Notes: generated from the letters alone by a model not told the origin. A DNA stretch of 64,000 bases from CAXTSE01 sp964246985 (GCA_964246985.1 CAXTSE010000007.1:1-64000), one strand, 5' to 3'. Positions 18,841 to 27,531 are shown, numbered from the stretch's first letter. Numbers and translations: made by a program.

Positions 18841-19497
18841 ATGAGCGACGATGCCGGCCCTGCCCGCCCCGCGGCGATCTATGAGGCCGTGCGCGCCGCG
18901 ATCCTCGATCAGTCGACGCCGCCGGGCTCGACGGTGACCGAGTCGGCCGTCGCCGAGCGCTTCGGGGTCACCCGCCCCACCGGCAAGCTCGCCATCGAGC
19001 GCCTCGTCGCCGACGGGCTGCTGCGGCGGGAGGCGAATCGAGCGGCGCGCGTCCCCGAGCTGACCCGCGACGACATCCGCGACCTCTATGAGACCCGCGC
19101 GACCCTCGAGACCGCGGCTGTGGTCACCCTCGCCCGAGCCGGGGCGGTGCCCGCCGCGGTGATCGCCGCGCACCGCGAGCTGCTGGAGCACGCGGCCGGA
19201 TCGGGCGACTTCGCCCGCGACGACATCGCGTTCCACCGCGCCCTCGTGGCGGGGCAGGGGAGCCCCCGGCTCGCTCGGCTGCATTCGCTCCTCATGGGAG
19301 AGGTCGAGCTCTGCATCGGGCAGGTGCAGGCCCATCACCTTCTCGCCGCCGCCGATGTCGCAGCGCAGCACCAGGGCATCCTCGACGCCGTCACCGCGAG
19401 CGACCCCGACCGGGCCGCCCGCCTCATGACCGACCACCTGGCGGGCGCGCGCGACGCACTCGTCGCGCATCACACCACCATCCACGGAGCGGAGTAG
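18841..19497 (+). CDS. GntR-family regulator (FadR/LldR type)
   Basis: A 218-residue GntR regulator with an FCD C-terminal domain. The winged helix is at residues about 8-70 (AIYEAVRAAILDQ, ESAVAERFGVTRPTGKLAIE). The helical FCD domain includes DIRDLYETRATLETAAV and FHRALVAGQGSPRL, and a metal-binding His set is plausible. The start is ATG at 18841, directly after the second operator copy; the upstream in-frame GTC/ATG region at 18808 is the operator itself and not coding. It ends 3 nt before the L-lactate dehydrogenase gene, so it is probably an LldR-like lactate-responsive repressor of that operon. Confidence 0.85.
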   Translation: MSDDAGPARPAAIYEAVRAAILDQSTPPGSTVTESAVAERFGVTRPTGKLAIERLVADGLLRREANRAARVPELTRDDIRDLYETRATLETAAVVTLARAGAVPAAVIAAHRELLEHAAGSGDFARDDIAFHRALVAGQGSPRLARLHSLLMGEVELCIGQVQAHHLLAAADVAAQHQGILDAVTASDPDRAARLMTDHLAGARDALVAHHTTIHGAE

Positions 19498-19500
19498 CCC

Positions 19501-20778
19501 ATGGCTCAGAAGACGACCACGCAGAAGTCCACGACCTCGAAGGTGCAGAGGCAGGTGCCGAAGCCGGCGGAGCTGCTCGACCTGATGAAGTTCAAGAAGC
19601 CCGACTTCGACGGCAAGCGCCGCCGCCTCGAGGGCGCCCTGACGATCGCCGACCTGCGCGCGATCGCGAAGCGCCGCACACCGAAGGCGGCCTTCGACTA
19701 CACGGACGGCGCGGCCGAGGGCGAGCTGTCGCTGGCCCGCGCGCGTCAGGCCTTCGAGGACGTCGAGTTCCACCCCTCGGTGCTGCGCGACGTGTCGAAG
19801 CTCGACACCACGACGACCGTGCTCGGCGGCACGTCGGCGCTCCCCTTCGGCATCGCACCCACGGGGTTCACCCGGCTGATGCAGACCGAGGGCGAGATCG
19901 CCGGGGCCGGAGCGGCGGGCGCCGCCGGCATCCCGTTCACCCTGTCGACGCTCGGCACCTCGTCGATCGAGTCGGTCAAGGCGGCGAACCCCGACGGGCG
20001 CAACTGGTTCCAGCTGTACGTCATGCGCCAGCGCGAGATCTCGTACGGGCTCGTGGAGCGCGCAGCCGCCGCCGGGTTCGACACCCTCATGTTCACGGTC
20101 GACACCCCGGTCGCCGGCGCGCGTCTGCGCGACAAGCGCAACGGGTTCTCGATCCCGCCGCAGCTCACCGCGGGCACGATCGTCAACGCGATCCCGCGTC
20201 CCTGGTGGTGGTGGGACTTCCTGACCACCCCCAAGCTGGAGTTCGCGTCGCTGTCGACCACCGGCGGCACCGTCGGCGAGCTGCTCGACTCGGCGATGGA
20301 TCCGTCGATCGACTTCGAGGACCTCGCCACCATCCGCGCGATGTGGCCGGGCAAGTTCGTGGTGAAGGGCGTGCAGAACGTCGAGGACTCGAAGCGCCTC
20401 GCCGACCTGGGCGTCGACGGCATCCTGCTCTCGAACCACGGCGGCCGCCAGCTCGACCGTGCGCCGATCCCGTTCCACCTGCTGCCCGAGGTGGTGCGCG
20501 AGGTCGGCAAGGACACCGAGGTGATGGTCGACACCGGCATCATGAACGGCGCCGACATCGTGGCGTCCCTGGCGCTGGGTGCGAAGTTCACCCTCATCGG
20601 ACGCGCGTACCTCTACGGCCTCATGGCCGGCGGGAGGGCGGGCGTCGACCGCGCGATCCAGATCCTCGCCGATCAGGTGGTGCGCACCATGAAGCTGCTC
20701 GAGGTGGCGAGTGTCGACGAGCTCGAGCCGAAGCACGTGACGCAGCTGCAGCGGATGGGGCCCATCGCCCGCTCGTAG
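19501..20778 (+). CDS. lldD: FMN-dependent L-lactate dehydrogenase / alpha-hydroxy-acid oxidase
   Basis: A 425-residue alpha-hydroxy-acid oxidase family protein. Visible features are KAAFDYTDGAAEGE with the substrate Tyr region, FGIAPTGFTRLMQTEGE, QLYVMRQRE, FTVDTPVAGARLRDKRNG, VVKGVQNVEDSK and catalytic His313 in LSNHGGRQLDR. It oxidises L-lactate to pyruvate, passing electrons to the membrane quinone pool or oxygen. A lysine/threonine-rich N-terminal extension of about 30 residues precedes the core. It is co-transcribed with the GntR regulator (3-nt gap). Because RhaEW produces L-lactate, the enzyme completes rhamnose use to pyruvate. A lactate oxidase reaction is possible. Confidence 0.88.
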   Translation: MAQKTTTQKSTTSKVQRQVPKPAELLDLMKFKKPDFDGKRRRLEGALTIADLRAIAKRRTPKAAFDYTDGAAEGELSLARARQAFEDVEFHPSVLRDVSKLDTTTTVLGGTSALPFGIAPTGFTRLMQTEGEIAGAGAAGAAGIPFTLSTLGTSSIESVKAANPDGRNWFQLYVMRQREISYGLVERAAAAGFDTLMFTVDTPVAGARLRDKRNGFSIPPQLTAGTIVNAIPRPWWWWDFLTTPKLEFASLSTTGGTVGELLDSAMDPSIDFEDLATIRAMWPGKFVVKGVQNVEDSKRLADLGVDGILLSNHGGRQLDRAPIPFHLLPEVVREVGKDTEVMVDTGIMNGADIVASLALGAKFTLIGRAYLYGLMAGGRAGVDRAIQILADQVVRTMKLLEVASVDELEPKHVTQLQRMGPIARS

Positions 20779-20782
20779 CGCG

Positions 20783-20788
20783 CAAGAT
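20783..20788 (+). promoter_or_regulatory. -10-like hexamer CAAGAT, possible leaderless start
   Basis: CAAGAT is 6 nt before the ATG at 20795 and keeps the two most conserved -10 positions (A2, T6). It lies in the 16-nt gap after lldD, so readthrough from lldD is also possible. Confidence 0.3.
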
Positions 20789-20794
20789 GGACCC

Positions 20795-21457
20795 ATGTCC
20801 ACGGCACCTGCGCACGTCATCGTCCTCCCCGGAGGCGGGTACCACCGCCATGCCGAGCACGAGGGCGGGCTGGTCGCCGACTGGCTGCGCGGGCTCGGCC
20901 TCGAGTCGAGCGTCTTCCTCTACCCGGTGCTCACGCGGCATCCGGGCCCGCTCGACGCGGTGCGCGCCGAGGTGCGCCGGGTGCGAGATGCAGGGGCAGA
21001 GCGAGTCGGGCTGCTCGGCTTCTCGGCGGGCGGGCACGCGGCCGCGATGGCCGCGCTCGCGCCGGTCGATGACGCGGACGAGGCGGGCGGCGTCCCCGAC
21101 CTCGCGATCCTCGGGTACCCGGTCGTCTCGATGCTGCTGCCGACCCATCAGGGGTCGCGCGAGAACCTGATCGGCCTCGACGCGTCGCCCGAGCTGCGGG
21201 CCGAGACGTCGGCCGACCTGCTCGTCGGCGCCGACGCACCCCCGTTCTTCGTCTGGCACACGGCCGAGGATGCGGCGGTCCCGGTGCAGCACTCGTACTT
21301 GCTCGGCATGGCGCTGGCGGCCGCGCACATCCCGCACGAGCTGCACGTCTACGAGAAGGGACGGCACGGGATCGGGCTGGGCGGCGGCGAGGGCACCGCC
21401 GAGACGTGGACGGCCGCGTGCGCGACGTGGCTGCGGCAGGCAGGATGGATCTCATGA
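20795..21457 (+). CDS. Alpha/beta-hydrolase (esterase-like)
   Basis: A 220-residue alpha/beta-hydrolase of the dienelactone/BD-FAE esterase kind. The oxyanion-forming VLPGGGYHRHA occurs at the N-terminus, the nucleophile Ser in LGFSAGGHAA, an acidic residue in WHTAEDAAVPVQHS, and His in YEKGRHGIGLG. Relatives deacetylate or de-esterify sugars and plant polysaccharide fragments, which fits the sugar island, but the substrate is unknown. There is no signal peptide, so it is cytoplasmic. Its stop overlaps the next ATG by 4 bases (ATGA), coupling it to the flavin/deazaflavin reductase-like protein. Confidence 0.82.
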   Translation: MSTAPAHVIVLPGGGYHRHAEHEGGLVADWLRGLGLESSVFLYPVLTRHPGPLDAVRAEVRRVRDAGAERVGLLGFSAGGHAAAMAALAPVDDADEAGGVPDLAILGYPVVSMLLPTHQGSRENLIGLDASPELRAETSADLLVGADAPPFFVWHTAEDAAVPVQHSYLLGMALAAAHIPHELHVYEKGRHGIGLGGGEGTAETWTAACATWLRQAGWIS

Positions 21458-21867
21458 GCGACTGGAACGACAGGGTCATCGCGGAATTCCGCGCCACAGG
21501 GGGCGAGGTCGCCCAGTTCGGGCGCGATCTCGTCATCATGCACACGATCGGCGCCAAGAGCGGCGAGGAGCGTCTCAACCCGGTCATGGGGATTCGCGAC
21601 GGCGATGCCTGGCTCGTCACGGCGACGATGGCGGGCGCCCCGACCGACCCCGCGTGGGCGCACAATCTGCGCGCGCATCCGGATCTGGATCTCGAGGTGG
21701 CCGAGGACGACGGGGCCGCGACCGTCCGCGTCCACGCGACCGAGCTGCCCGAGCCCGCCCGCAGCGAGGCGTGGGAGCGGTTCACGGAGCGGTCGGCGGG
21801 CTTCCGCGACTACGCGACCCGCACGGATCGCGTGTTCCCGATCTTCCGGCTGGCGCGCCGCGGCTGA
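21454..21867 (+). CDS. Deazaflavin (F420)-dependent nitroreductase-family protein
   Basis: A 137-residue split-barrel protein of the DDN family, known in Mycobacterium to use reduced F420. Matching stretches are FRATGGEVAQFGRDLVIMHTIGAKSGEERLNPVM, seen as two segments around residues 11-45, then VTATMAGAPTDPAWAHNLRA and the acidic C-terminal region ending FRLARRG. The reaction is probably reduction of a small unsaturated or quinone-like compound; the substrate is unknown. The start ATG at 21454 overlaps the preceding hydrolase stop. Upstream in-frame sequence belongs to the hydrolase and is not used. Confidence 0.82.
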   Translation: MSDWNDRVIAEFRATGGEVAQFGRDLVIMHTIGAKSGEERLNPVMGIRDGDAWLVTATMAGAPTDPAWAHNLRAHPDLDLEVAEDDGAATVRVHATELPEPARSEAWERFTERSAGFRDYATRTDRVFPIFRLARRG

Positions 21868-21884
21868 GAGCCACCGCCCGTCGA

Positions 21885-21942
21885 TCGAGCCCGTCGAGAT
21901 CGCGGCCCCGAGATGACTCGGGCGCGGTCTCGACAGGCTCGA
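21885..21942. terminator. Long imperfect hairpin between convergent genes
   Basis: The left arm from TCGAGCCCGTCGAGA (21885-21899) pairs with TCTCGACAGGCTCGA (21928-21942), and inner CCCGAG/CTCGGG close the loop ATGA. About 26 bp per arm with few mismatches. It serves as a bidirectional terminator. The GGTCTCGACAGGCTCGACC-like core recurs between genes of many Microbacteriaceae, from memory and not checked here. Confidence 0.6.
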
Positions 21943-21952
21943 CCTGCGGGTG

Positions 21953-24900
21953 TCAGGCGCGGGCGGTCGCCCTCCGGCGCCGGCTGCTGACCTGCAGCGC
22001 CGCCCCGAGGAGCAGCAGCAGGGAGGCCGCCGTCACGATGCCGGCGATGTCCTGCCCCGTGACCGCGAGACCGGAGCCGGCTCCCGGAGCCGCGGCCGCG
22101 GCGACCACGAGCAGCGGGCTGGTGGCCAGCGGCACCCCCGCGGCCGTCGCGCGCACGGTGTACTGCCCGGCCGCCGTCGAGGCCGGGATCGTAAGCGTCG
22201 TCGTCGCCGTTCCGCCGGATCCGATCGCCACGGAGCCGAGAGCGGTGATGACGCTCGGCGCGGTCGGCGCCATCGACACGAAGCCCACCCGGCCGCCGGC
22301 TCCAGCACCCAGCGGCTCGGCCGCAGCGTCGTCCAGCTCGAGCTGGATGACGTCACCCTCGTCGAAGCCGGTGAGGTCGACGCGGATCGAGCCTCCCGCG
22401 ACCACCGACCCGGCGCTCAGCGTGATGGTCGGGCCCGCCTCGACGCCGGCGACGAGCCGGGCCACGCCCCAGCGTGCCGTCGACTGGTAGCCCGCGCCCG
22501 TCGGGTCGGCCCAGTTGCGGATCGACGTGCGCGCTCCGTTCGAGGCGTCGTTCACCTGGAAGTCGACGCCCTGCGCGGTGCCGAGGCCGCCGTCCTCGAG
22601 GAGGCTGATGGACGCCTCGACCGTGTAGCCGGTCGCGGTCGGCGCCGTCGCGCTCTGCACCCGAGCCCGCTGGAACCCCTCATCGCCCGCGCCGAACGAC
22701 ACCACGTTGGCGGCGCTGATGCGGATCTGGGTGTCGTCGTAGCGGTACGACCCGTTCTTGTAGTTGCCGGCGTCGACGTAGATCTCGACCGAGTCCTGGA
22801 TCCACGGGTCGGAGCCGGAGACGTCGACCGTCGGATCGGCGACCTCCATCAGCACATAGAGCATCGAGCCGCGCCACACCGTGTGCACCACGGCCGTCGC
22901 TCCGGTCGTGCCCTCGACCTGCTTGCCGGTCGTGACCTCCGACCCCTCGGCCCACAGGGGGTCGATGGCTCCGTCGATGACGGGTGCGGCGGATGCCTCC
23001 GGGACGTCGGTGACCGAGAGGGCCTCGACGAGGCTCAGGGTCCCGAGAGTGCCGGGCGTGTTCCACCCGGACACCGTCGCGCCGTCGATGACGCGAGCGT
23101 CGAAGGAGACGAGGTCGCCCGATGCGGCCTGGTCGAGCGGCAGCTGCACGACGACCGCGTAGCCGCCCGCACGCTCCTCCACCACGGCATCGATTCCGAC
23201 GGCACCGCCGCCGTCACGCTCGACGGTGTAGTCGGTGCCCTCGACGGTGAATGCGACACCGTCGCGCGCATCCGCCGTCGCGTCGTCGACGCTCACGTAG
23301 ACGCTCAGGTGGTCGGCGGCCCAGCGTGCCTGGAAGCCGCCCGTGCCCTCGATCGGCAGCAGCGGGAGCTCCGTCCACTCCGCGGCCACCGTGGCGCCGG
23401 CCTCGGCGGGGACGGTGCCCGCGAAGACGTTCGCCGACCGCTGGGCGGCGGGCAGATCGCCGTCGACGATGCCGTAGTAGGCGGGCTTCGCCTGCAGATC
23501 GTCATCGAACGCCAGCGGGGCACCGGAGGTCGCCCGCCAGCTGCGACCGTCGGTGAGCCCCCACACGGTGACGGAGAACAGCTCGTCGGCGTGCGCCCGG
23601 AACGAGCGGAATGCGTCCCGGTAGTAGTAGCCCTGGTCGATGAGCTTGCTCTCGGTGAGGGGCGTGCCCGTGGTGACGTCGAGCTCGGTCACGGCCTGCA
23701 CCAGACCCTTGCCCTCGAAGGCCACGATGGCCGCCTCGAGGTTCTGCACCGGGGTGGCGAGGCTGACGTGGAACTGGTGGCCGACACCGTCGACCTTCGC
23801 CCCGCGTGCGATGAGCCGGTCGACCAGCGCGACCATGCGCGCCTGCTTGCCTGCCTGCTCGGTGTTGTAGTCGTTGATGAACAGGGTCACCGGGTGGTCG
23901 GCGCCGGGCGCCGCGTACTCCTCGTTGAACGCCTCGTCGGCGTACTGGAACGCGAGGTCGATGAACTGCTCGCCCAGGATCCGGTACCACTCGCTGCGAC
24001 GGAGGCCGTCGGAGAACTCGCTGCCGTCGGAGACCACCTCGTTGACGACGTCGAACGCGACGATCGGGTTGCCGTCGCTGCCGAATCCGCCCCACCCGTC
24101 GCTGAGGTACTCGGCCACCGCGAAGATGTGCGTGCGCATCCGGTCCTTCAGCACCTGCTGGTCGGCGGGGCTGCTGGTCAGAGGCTGGCCGTCGGCGCCG
24201 GTGAAGAAGAACGCCGGGGTCTGGCTGTGCCAGACGAGCGTGTGGCCGTACACGTCGAGGTCGTTCTCGGAGGCGAAGTCCATGAGGGCGTCGGACTCCG
24301 GGTTGGCCGTGACGAAGGATCCGTCGGGGGCGTACCAGGCCTCGGGCTTCATGTAGTTCTCGCTGGTCAGCTGGTCGAAGTGGCGCGTGACCAGCTCGGC
24401 CGCCGATCCGGTCGTCTCCCGGCTGTCGATGGCGACGCCGACCGACATGTCGAGGGTGTCCTTGATCGGGGTGATGTCCTGGATGGTCGCGGCATCCTTC
24501 GCGGTGACGACGATGTCGTCGACGAGGAAGTCCGACGTGTTGCCCACGGCTCCGCCGCGGTAGTCGGTCTCGAAGTAGAGGAACAGCGAGTCGGCGGCGC
24601 CCACGGTCAGGTCGGTGGTCACCTCCACCCAGCGGCTGTTCGACATGCCGGTGAACTGCGCGACGGTGGCGTAGGTCGTCGTCGCACCCGACGTGCTCGC
24701 CAGGCTCAGCCAGACGTTGTCGCTCGGGCTCCCGGCCGGGAACCGCACCCAGGCGCTCAGCTCGTAGGTGGTGCCGGGCACGAGCAGTCCGGTGGCGTCA
24801 TGGCCGAGTCCGTCGCCCTGGCCGGAGCGGCCGCTCACCCGCGCGGACTGCGTGCCGGTGTGGGCGTCGGCGGAGGTCACGGCGACGGTCGGTGCGCCGG

Positions 24901-26188
24901 AGGCCGCGCGCGCGGTCCAGCCGTCCAGTCCGGACTCGAAGCCGGTGCTGAGCGAGCTCGGGTCTCCGCCCGGAGCGGCCGCGGGAGCCCCGACCGGGAG
25001 CGTGAACGTCCAGCCGGCGGCGAGGCGCTCATCGACGACCGTCTTCACGGCCGCGACGGTACCCAGGCGGCTGCCGCCCCCGTCGTGCGCGAGGACGATC
25101 TGGCCGGCCCGCATCGCGGTGCGGAGGTTGGCGGTCAGGGTCGGCACATCCTGGGTGACCCAGTCGTTGATTGTGTTGGTGACGCCGAGGGGCTGCATGC
25201 CGAGCGCGACGGCGGCGTTCGCGAGGTTGGCACCCCAGCTGCCGTTGGGGGCGCGGAAGAACGGCACCGCAGCCTCGGGGTCGCCGAGGGCGTCGCGGAT
25301 GATCGCCAGGTTGGCCGTCATCACGTCGGTGGCGGCAGCCGTGGACAGCGCGCCCATGTCGTCGTAGGTGGTCGAGTGGTTGCAGAGCGTGTGCCCCTCC
25401 GCGACCATCCGCTGCACGAGAGCCGCTCCGCCCGGCGCCTGGACGTTCTGGCCGATCAGGCAGAAGGTGGCGTGGAGGTCCTTGGAGGCCAGGTAGTCGA
25501 GCAGCTCGGTGGTCGCCGCGCCGTTCGGACCGTCGTCGAAGGTCAGGGCGCTGACATCGCCGGTGCCCTGGGCTGCGGTGACCGGGGTGGCCGTGGGGGC
25601 GACGGCCCCTCCGGGCACGAAGTCGGGATCGGGCTCGGGATCGGGGTCGCCGCCTCCCGCGGCCGCGGCGGTCAGCGTGAGGTCGTCGATCAGGTAGGTG
25701 TAGGGGCCGGTGAGGTCGTCGGTGCCGACGTAGATCTTGGGTGCGGCCGCGCCGGTCGGCACCGTGTAGGTGCCCGTCACGGTGGTCCACGTCGTGGCGT
25801 TCATCGTGGTGTTGCCGATCCAGTCGTACGTGCTGCCGTAGTTGGCGATGAAGCGCACGCCCGGCGTGCCCACGACGCCGTCGGCGAGCTTGACGGCCAT
25901 CGACACGGTGTAGGTGCCGCCGGCGACGATCACGCCGGGGGCGGTCTGGATGCCGTCGTAGTTGTTGGCGCGCGCACCGACCTCGAGCGCCTTCCCCCCG
26001 TGCGCGTCGATCACGCTGAGCGTGGGCCCGCCGCTCTGCTGCCAGGAGGCGTCGAGCGCGCCATCCTCGAAGGTCTCCTGCGTGACGACCGTGTCCGCCG
26101 CGGCGGCCGGGGCGACGACGGAGACCGTCAGCAGTGCGAGAACCGCCATGCCGATCCCGATAGTTTCGACAATTGTTACCTTGGCCAT
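21953..26188 (-). CDS. Sortase-anchored multidomain xylanase / polysaccharide deacetylase
   Basis: A 1411-residue exported enzyme. Signal peptide 1-31; CBM4/9-like module 33-178; Pro/Asp linker; NodB/CE4 deacetylase domain about 205-395 (TFDD 216-219, RAPNGS, LAHDGGG); second CBM4/9-like module 414-560; GH10 endo-1,4-beta-xylanase 570-905 with acid/base Glu717 (DVVNEV) and nucleophile Glu835 (TELDV); two CBM9-type modules to about 1246; Ig-like region; LAVTG sorting motif 1374-1378, membrane segment and RRRR tail. It would remove acetyl groups from and cleave xylan at the cell surface. In CE4 motif 2 the usual second His is Tyr275. It is monocistronic; upstream lies a CGTTATCG direct repeat. 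Confidence 0.9.
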   Translation of the reverse strand: MAKVTIVETIGIGMAVLALLTVSVVAPAAAADTVVTQETFEDGALDASWQQSGGPTLSVIDAHGGKALEVGARANNYDGIQTAPGVIVAGGTYTVSMAVKLADGVVGTPGVRFIANYGSTYDWIGNTTMNATTWTTVTGTYTVPTGAAAPKIYVGTDDLTGPYTYLIDDLTLTAAAAGGGDPDPEPDPDFVPGGAVAPTATPVTAAQGTGDVSALTFDDGPNGAATTELLDYLASKDLHATFCLIGQNVQAPGGAALVQRMVAEGHTLCNHSTTYDDMGALSTAAATDVMTANLAIIRDALGDPEAAVPFFRAPNGSWGANLANAAVALGMQPLGVTNTINDWVTQDVPTLTANLRTAMRAGQIVLAHDGGGSRLGTVAAVKTVVDERLAAGWTFTLPVGAPAAAPGGDPSSLSTGFESGLDGWTARAASGAPTVAVTSADAHTGTQSARVSGRSGQGDGLGHDATGLLVPGTTYELSAWVRFPAGSPSDNVWLSLASTSGATTTYATVAQFTGMSNSRWVEVTTDLTVGAADSLFLYFETDYRGGAVGNTSDFLVDDIVVTAKDAATIQDITPIKDTLDMSVGVAIDSRETTGSAAELVTRHFDQLTSENYMKPEAWYAPDGSFVTANPESDALMDFASENDLDVYGHTLVWHSQTPAFFFTGADGQPLTSSPADQQVLKDRMRTHIFAVAEYLSDGWGGFGSDGNPIVAFDVVNEVVSDGSEFSDGLRRSEWYRILGEQFIDLAFQYADEAFNEEYAAPGADHPVTLFINDYNTEQAGKQARMVALVDRLIARGAKVDGVGHQFHVSLATPVQNLEAAIVAFEGKGLVQAVTELDVTTGTPLTESKLIDQGYYYRDAFRSFRAHADELFSVTVWGLTDGRSWRATSGAPLAFDDDLQAKPAYYGIVDGDLPAAQRSANVFAGTVPAEAGATVAAEWTELPLLPIEGTGGFQARWAADHLSVYVSVDDATADARDGVAFTVEGTDYTVERDGGGAVGIDAVVEERAGGYAVVVQLPLDQAASGDLVSFDARVIDGATVSGWNTPGTLGTLSLVEALSVTDVPEASAAPVIDGAIDPLWAEGSEVTTGKQVEGTTGATAVVHTVWRGSMLYVLMEVADPTVDVSGSDPWIQDSVEIYVDAGNYKNGSYRYDDTQIRISAANVVSFGAGDEGFQRARVQSATAPTATGYTVEASISLLEDGGLGTAQGVDFQVNDASNGARTSIRNWADPTGAGYQSTARWGVARLVAGVEAGPTITLSAGSVVAGGSIRVDLTGFDEGDVIQLELDDAAAEPLGAGAGGRVGFVSMAPTAPSVITALGSVAIGSGGTATTTLTIPASTAAGQYTVRATAAGVPLATSPLLVVAAAAAPGAGSGLAVTGQDIAGIVTAASLLLLLGAALQVSSRRRRATARA

Positions 26189-26388
26189 GACGCTCCTTTG
26201 CGACAGCTGGACAGCAGTTCAGTGACCATAAGCGGCATTTGTGGTGAGCAACAACTTAAAGAGCGCTCCCACGGCGGCATCGTTATCGTTCCGTTATCGA
26301 AAGTCCCGGCGCAGGTTGCGGGACAATCTTCGAAACTTACGGCGCGAGTTCGCCCGACGCCCGAGACGGGCGTCGGCGCTGGCGTCGC
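26189..26388. promoter_or_regulatory. Xylanase upstream region with CGTTATCG direct repeats
   Basis: About 200 nt between the acyl-CoA dehydrogenase-like gene and the xylanase. CGTTATCG occurs at 26281-26288 and 26292-26299, 11 bp (one helical turn) apart, about 95 nt upstream of the xylanase start. This is a candidate activator or repressor site. Otherwise AT-rich for this genome, with no gene seen. Confidence 0.45.
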
Positions 26389-27519
26389 TCACAGCTCCAG
26401 CGCGCCGAGGACGTTCGTGGCCACCGTCGCGTGCACCGACTCGGTGTCGCTCGGGTGGTAGATGCCCGCGAGCACGTCACGCTGCAGCCGGGCGAGCTCG
26501 CCGGCGGCCGAGTACCCCGATCCGCCGCTCACGCGCATCGCGTGGTCGACGACGACGCGCGCGGTCTCGGTCGCGCGATGCTTGGCACCCGTCAGCCTGC
26601 GGAACCACTCGCCGCCGTGATCGACGAGTCCGTCGACGTCGGCCGCGAGCGTCTCGAGGTCGGGGGCCAGCGCGTCGAGGGCGAGCGCCGCATCCGCGAG
26701 ACGCCAGCGGATGTCGGGATCCTGCGCGTAGGTGCGTCCGGTCTTGAGGCTAGTACGGCGGTGCGCCGCGGCCACACCGAGCTCGAGAGCGCGGTCGGCG
26801 ATCCCGGCGTACACCGACCCGACCACCAGGAGGAAGTTCGCGAAGATCGCGAAGATGTAGGGATCGGCGTTCGGGCCGACCGGCAGGAACCGCGTGATGC
26901 GCTCCGCGGGGATCACGACGCCGTCGAGGCGCGTGGTGTGGCTCTGCGTCGCGCGCATCCCGAGGGTGTTCCAGTCGTCGAGGGTCGTGAGCCCGGCGAT
27001 CGGGGTCTCGGGCGACTCGCGGCTGATGACGCCGTGCACGAGACGGGGCCCGTCAGGACCGTCCAGCTGCTTTCCGAAGATGCCGAGGCGGGTCCACGCC
27101 GGAGCGAGCGACGTGAAGATCTTGGTGCCGGTGAAGCTGTAACCTCCGTCGCCGGTTGCCGTCGCGGTCGTCAGGGAGTCCCACATGACGAGGTCGTTGC
27201 CCGCCTCGCTGTTGCCGAACGCGAACAGCTCACCGGCGTCCGCATCCGCCAGCACCCAGTCGAACGACGTGTCGCCGCGTTCGTGCAGCACGCGGGCGAC
27301 CCCGACCTGGATGAGGTGCATGCCGACGCCGAGCGCGGTCGCCGGCGCGTGGGCCGCGAGCAGGCGCTGGTCGCGCACCACGTCGAGGAGGGGACGCGAG
27401 GCGAGGTAGCCGGCCGCGCGCAGGTCGGCGAGGTCGTCGGCGAAGAAGGCGTTGTCGCGGTCGTAGCCGGCGGCGCGCTCGCGGAACGCGGCGAGCAGAT
27501 CGGGCGTCAGCACGGACAT
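26389..27519 (-). CDS. Acyl-CoA dehydrogenase-family flavoprotein
   Basis: A 376-residue acyl-CoA dehydrogenase-fold protein. It shows the helical N-domain (AGYDRDNAFFADDLADLRAAG), a beta domain around YSFTGTKIFTSLAP and the C-terminal helical domain with RVSGGSGYSAAGELARLQRD. The N-terminal motif with alternating helices resembles members that act on non-fatty-acid substrates (thermophilic monooxygenase/DszC-like), so real acyl-CoA dehydrogenation is not certain. It uses FAD. There is no catalytic glutamate I can place with confidence. It appears monocistronic: a TAGCCT -10 element sits 6 nt before its ATG. Downstream, 200 nt separate it from the xylanase gene. Confidence 0.78.
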   Translation of the reverse strand: MSVLTPDLLAAFRERAAGYDRDNAFFADDLADLRAAGYLASRPLLDVVRDQRLLAAHAPATALGVGMHLIQVGVARVLHERGDTSFDWVLADADAGELFAFGNSEAGNDLVMWDSLTTATATGDGGYSFTGTKIFTSLAPAWTRLGIFGKQLDGPDGPRLVHGVISRESPETPIAGLTTLDDWNTLGMRATQSHTTRLDGVVIPAERITRFLPVGPNADPYIFAIFANFLLVVGSVYAGIADRALELGVAAAHRRTSLKTGRTYAQDPDIRWRLADAALALDALAPDLETLAADVDGLVDHGGEWFRRLTGAKHRATETARVVVDHAMRVSGGSGYSAAGELARLQRDVLAGIYHPSDTESVHATVATNVLGALEL

Positions 27520-27525
27520 GCGTCC

Positions 27526-27531
27526 AGGCTA
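27526..27531 (-). promoter_or_regulatory. -10 hexamer TAGCCT, leaderless start
   Basis: On the minus strand TAGCCT is 6 nt before the ATG at 27519 and no ribosome-binding site is present. It overlaps the end of the upstream LtrA gene. Confidence 0.45.

Noticed and set aside
21950..26461. Very long open frame (about 1500 codons) on the plus strand opposite the xylanase gene
   Set aside because: It mirrors the codon pattern of the real gene; translation is Arg/Gly/His-rich with no recognisable domain, while the minus strand carries signal peptide, CE4, GH10 and sorting motif.
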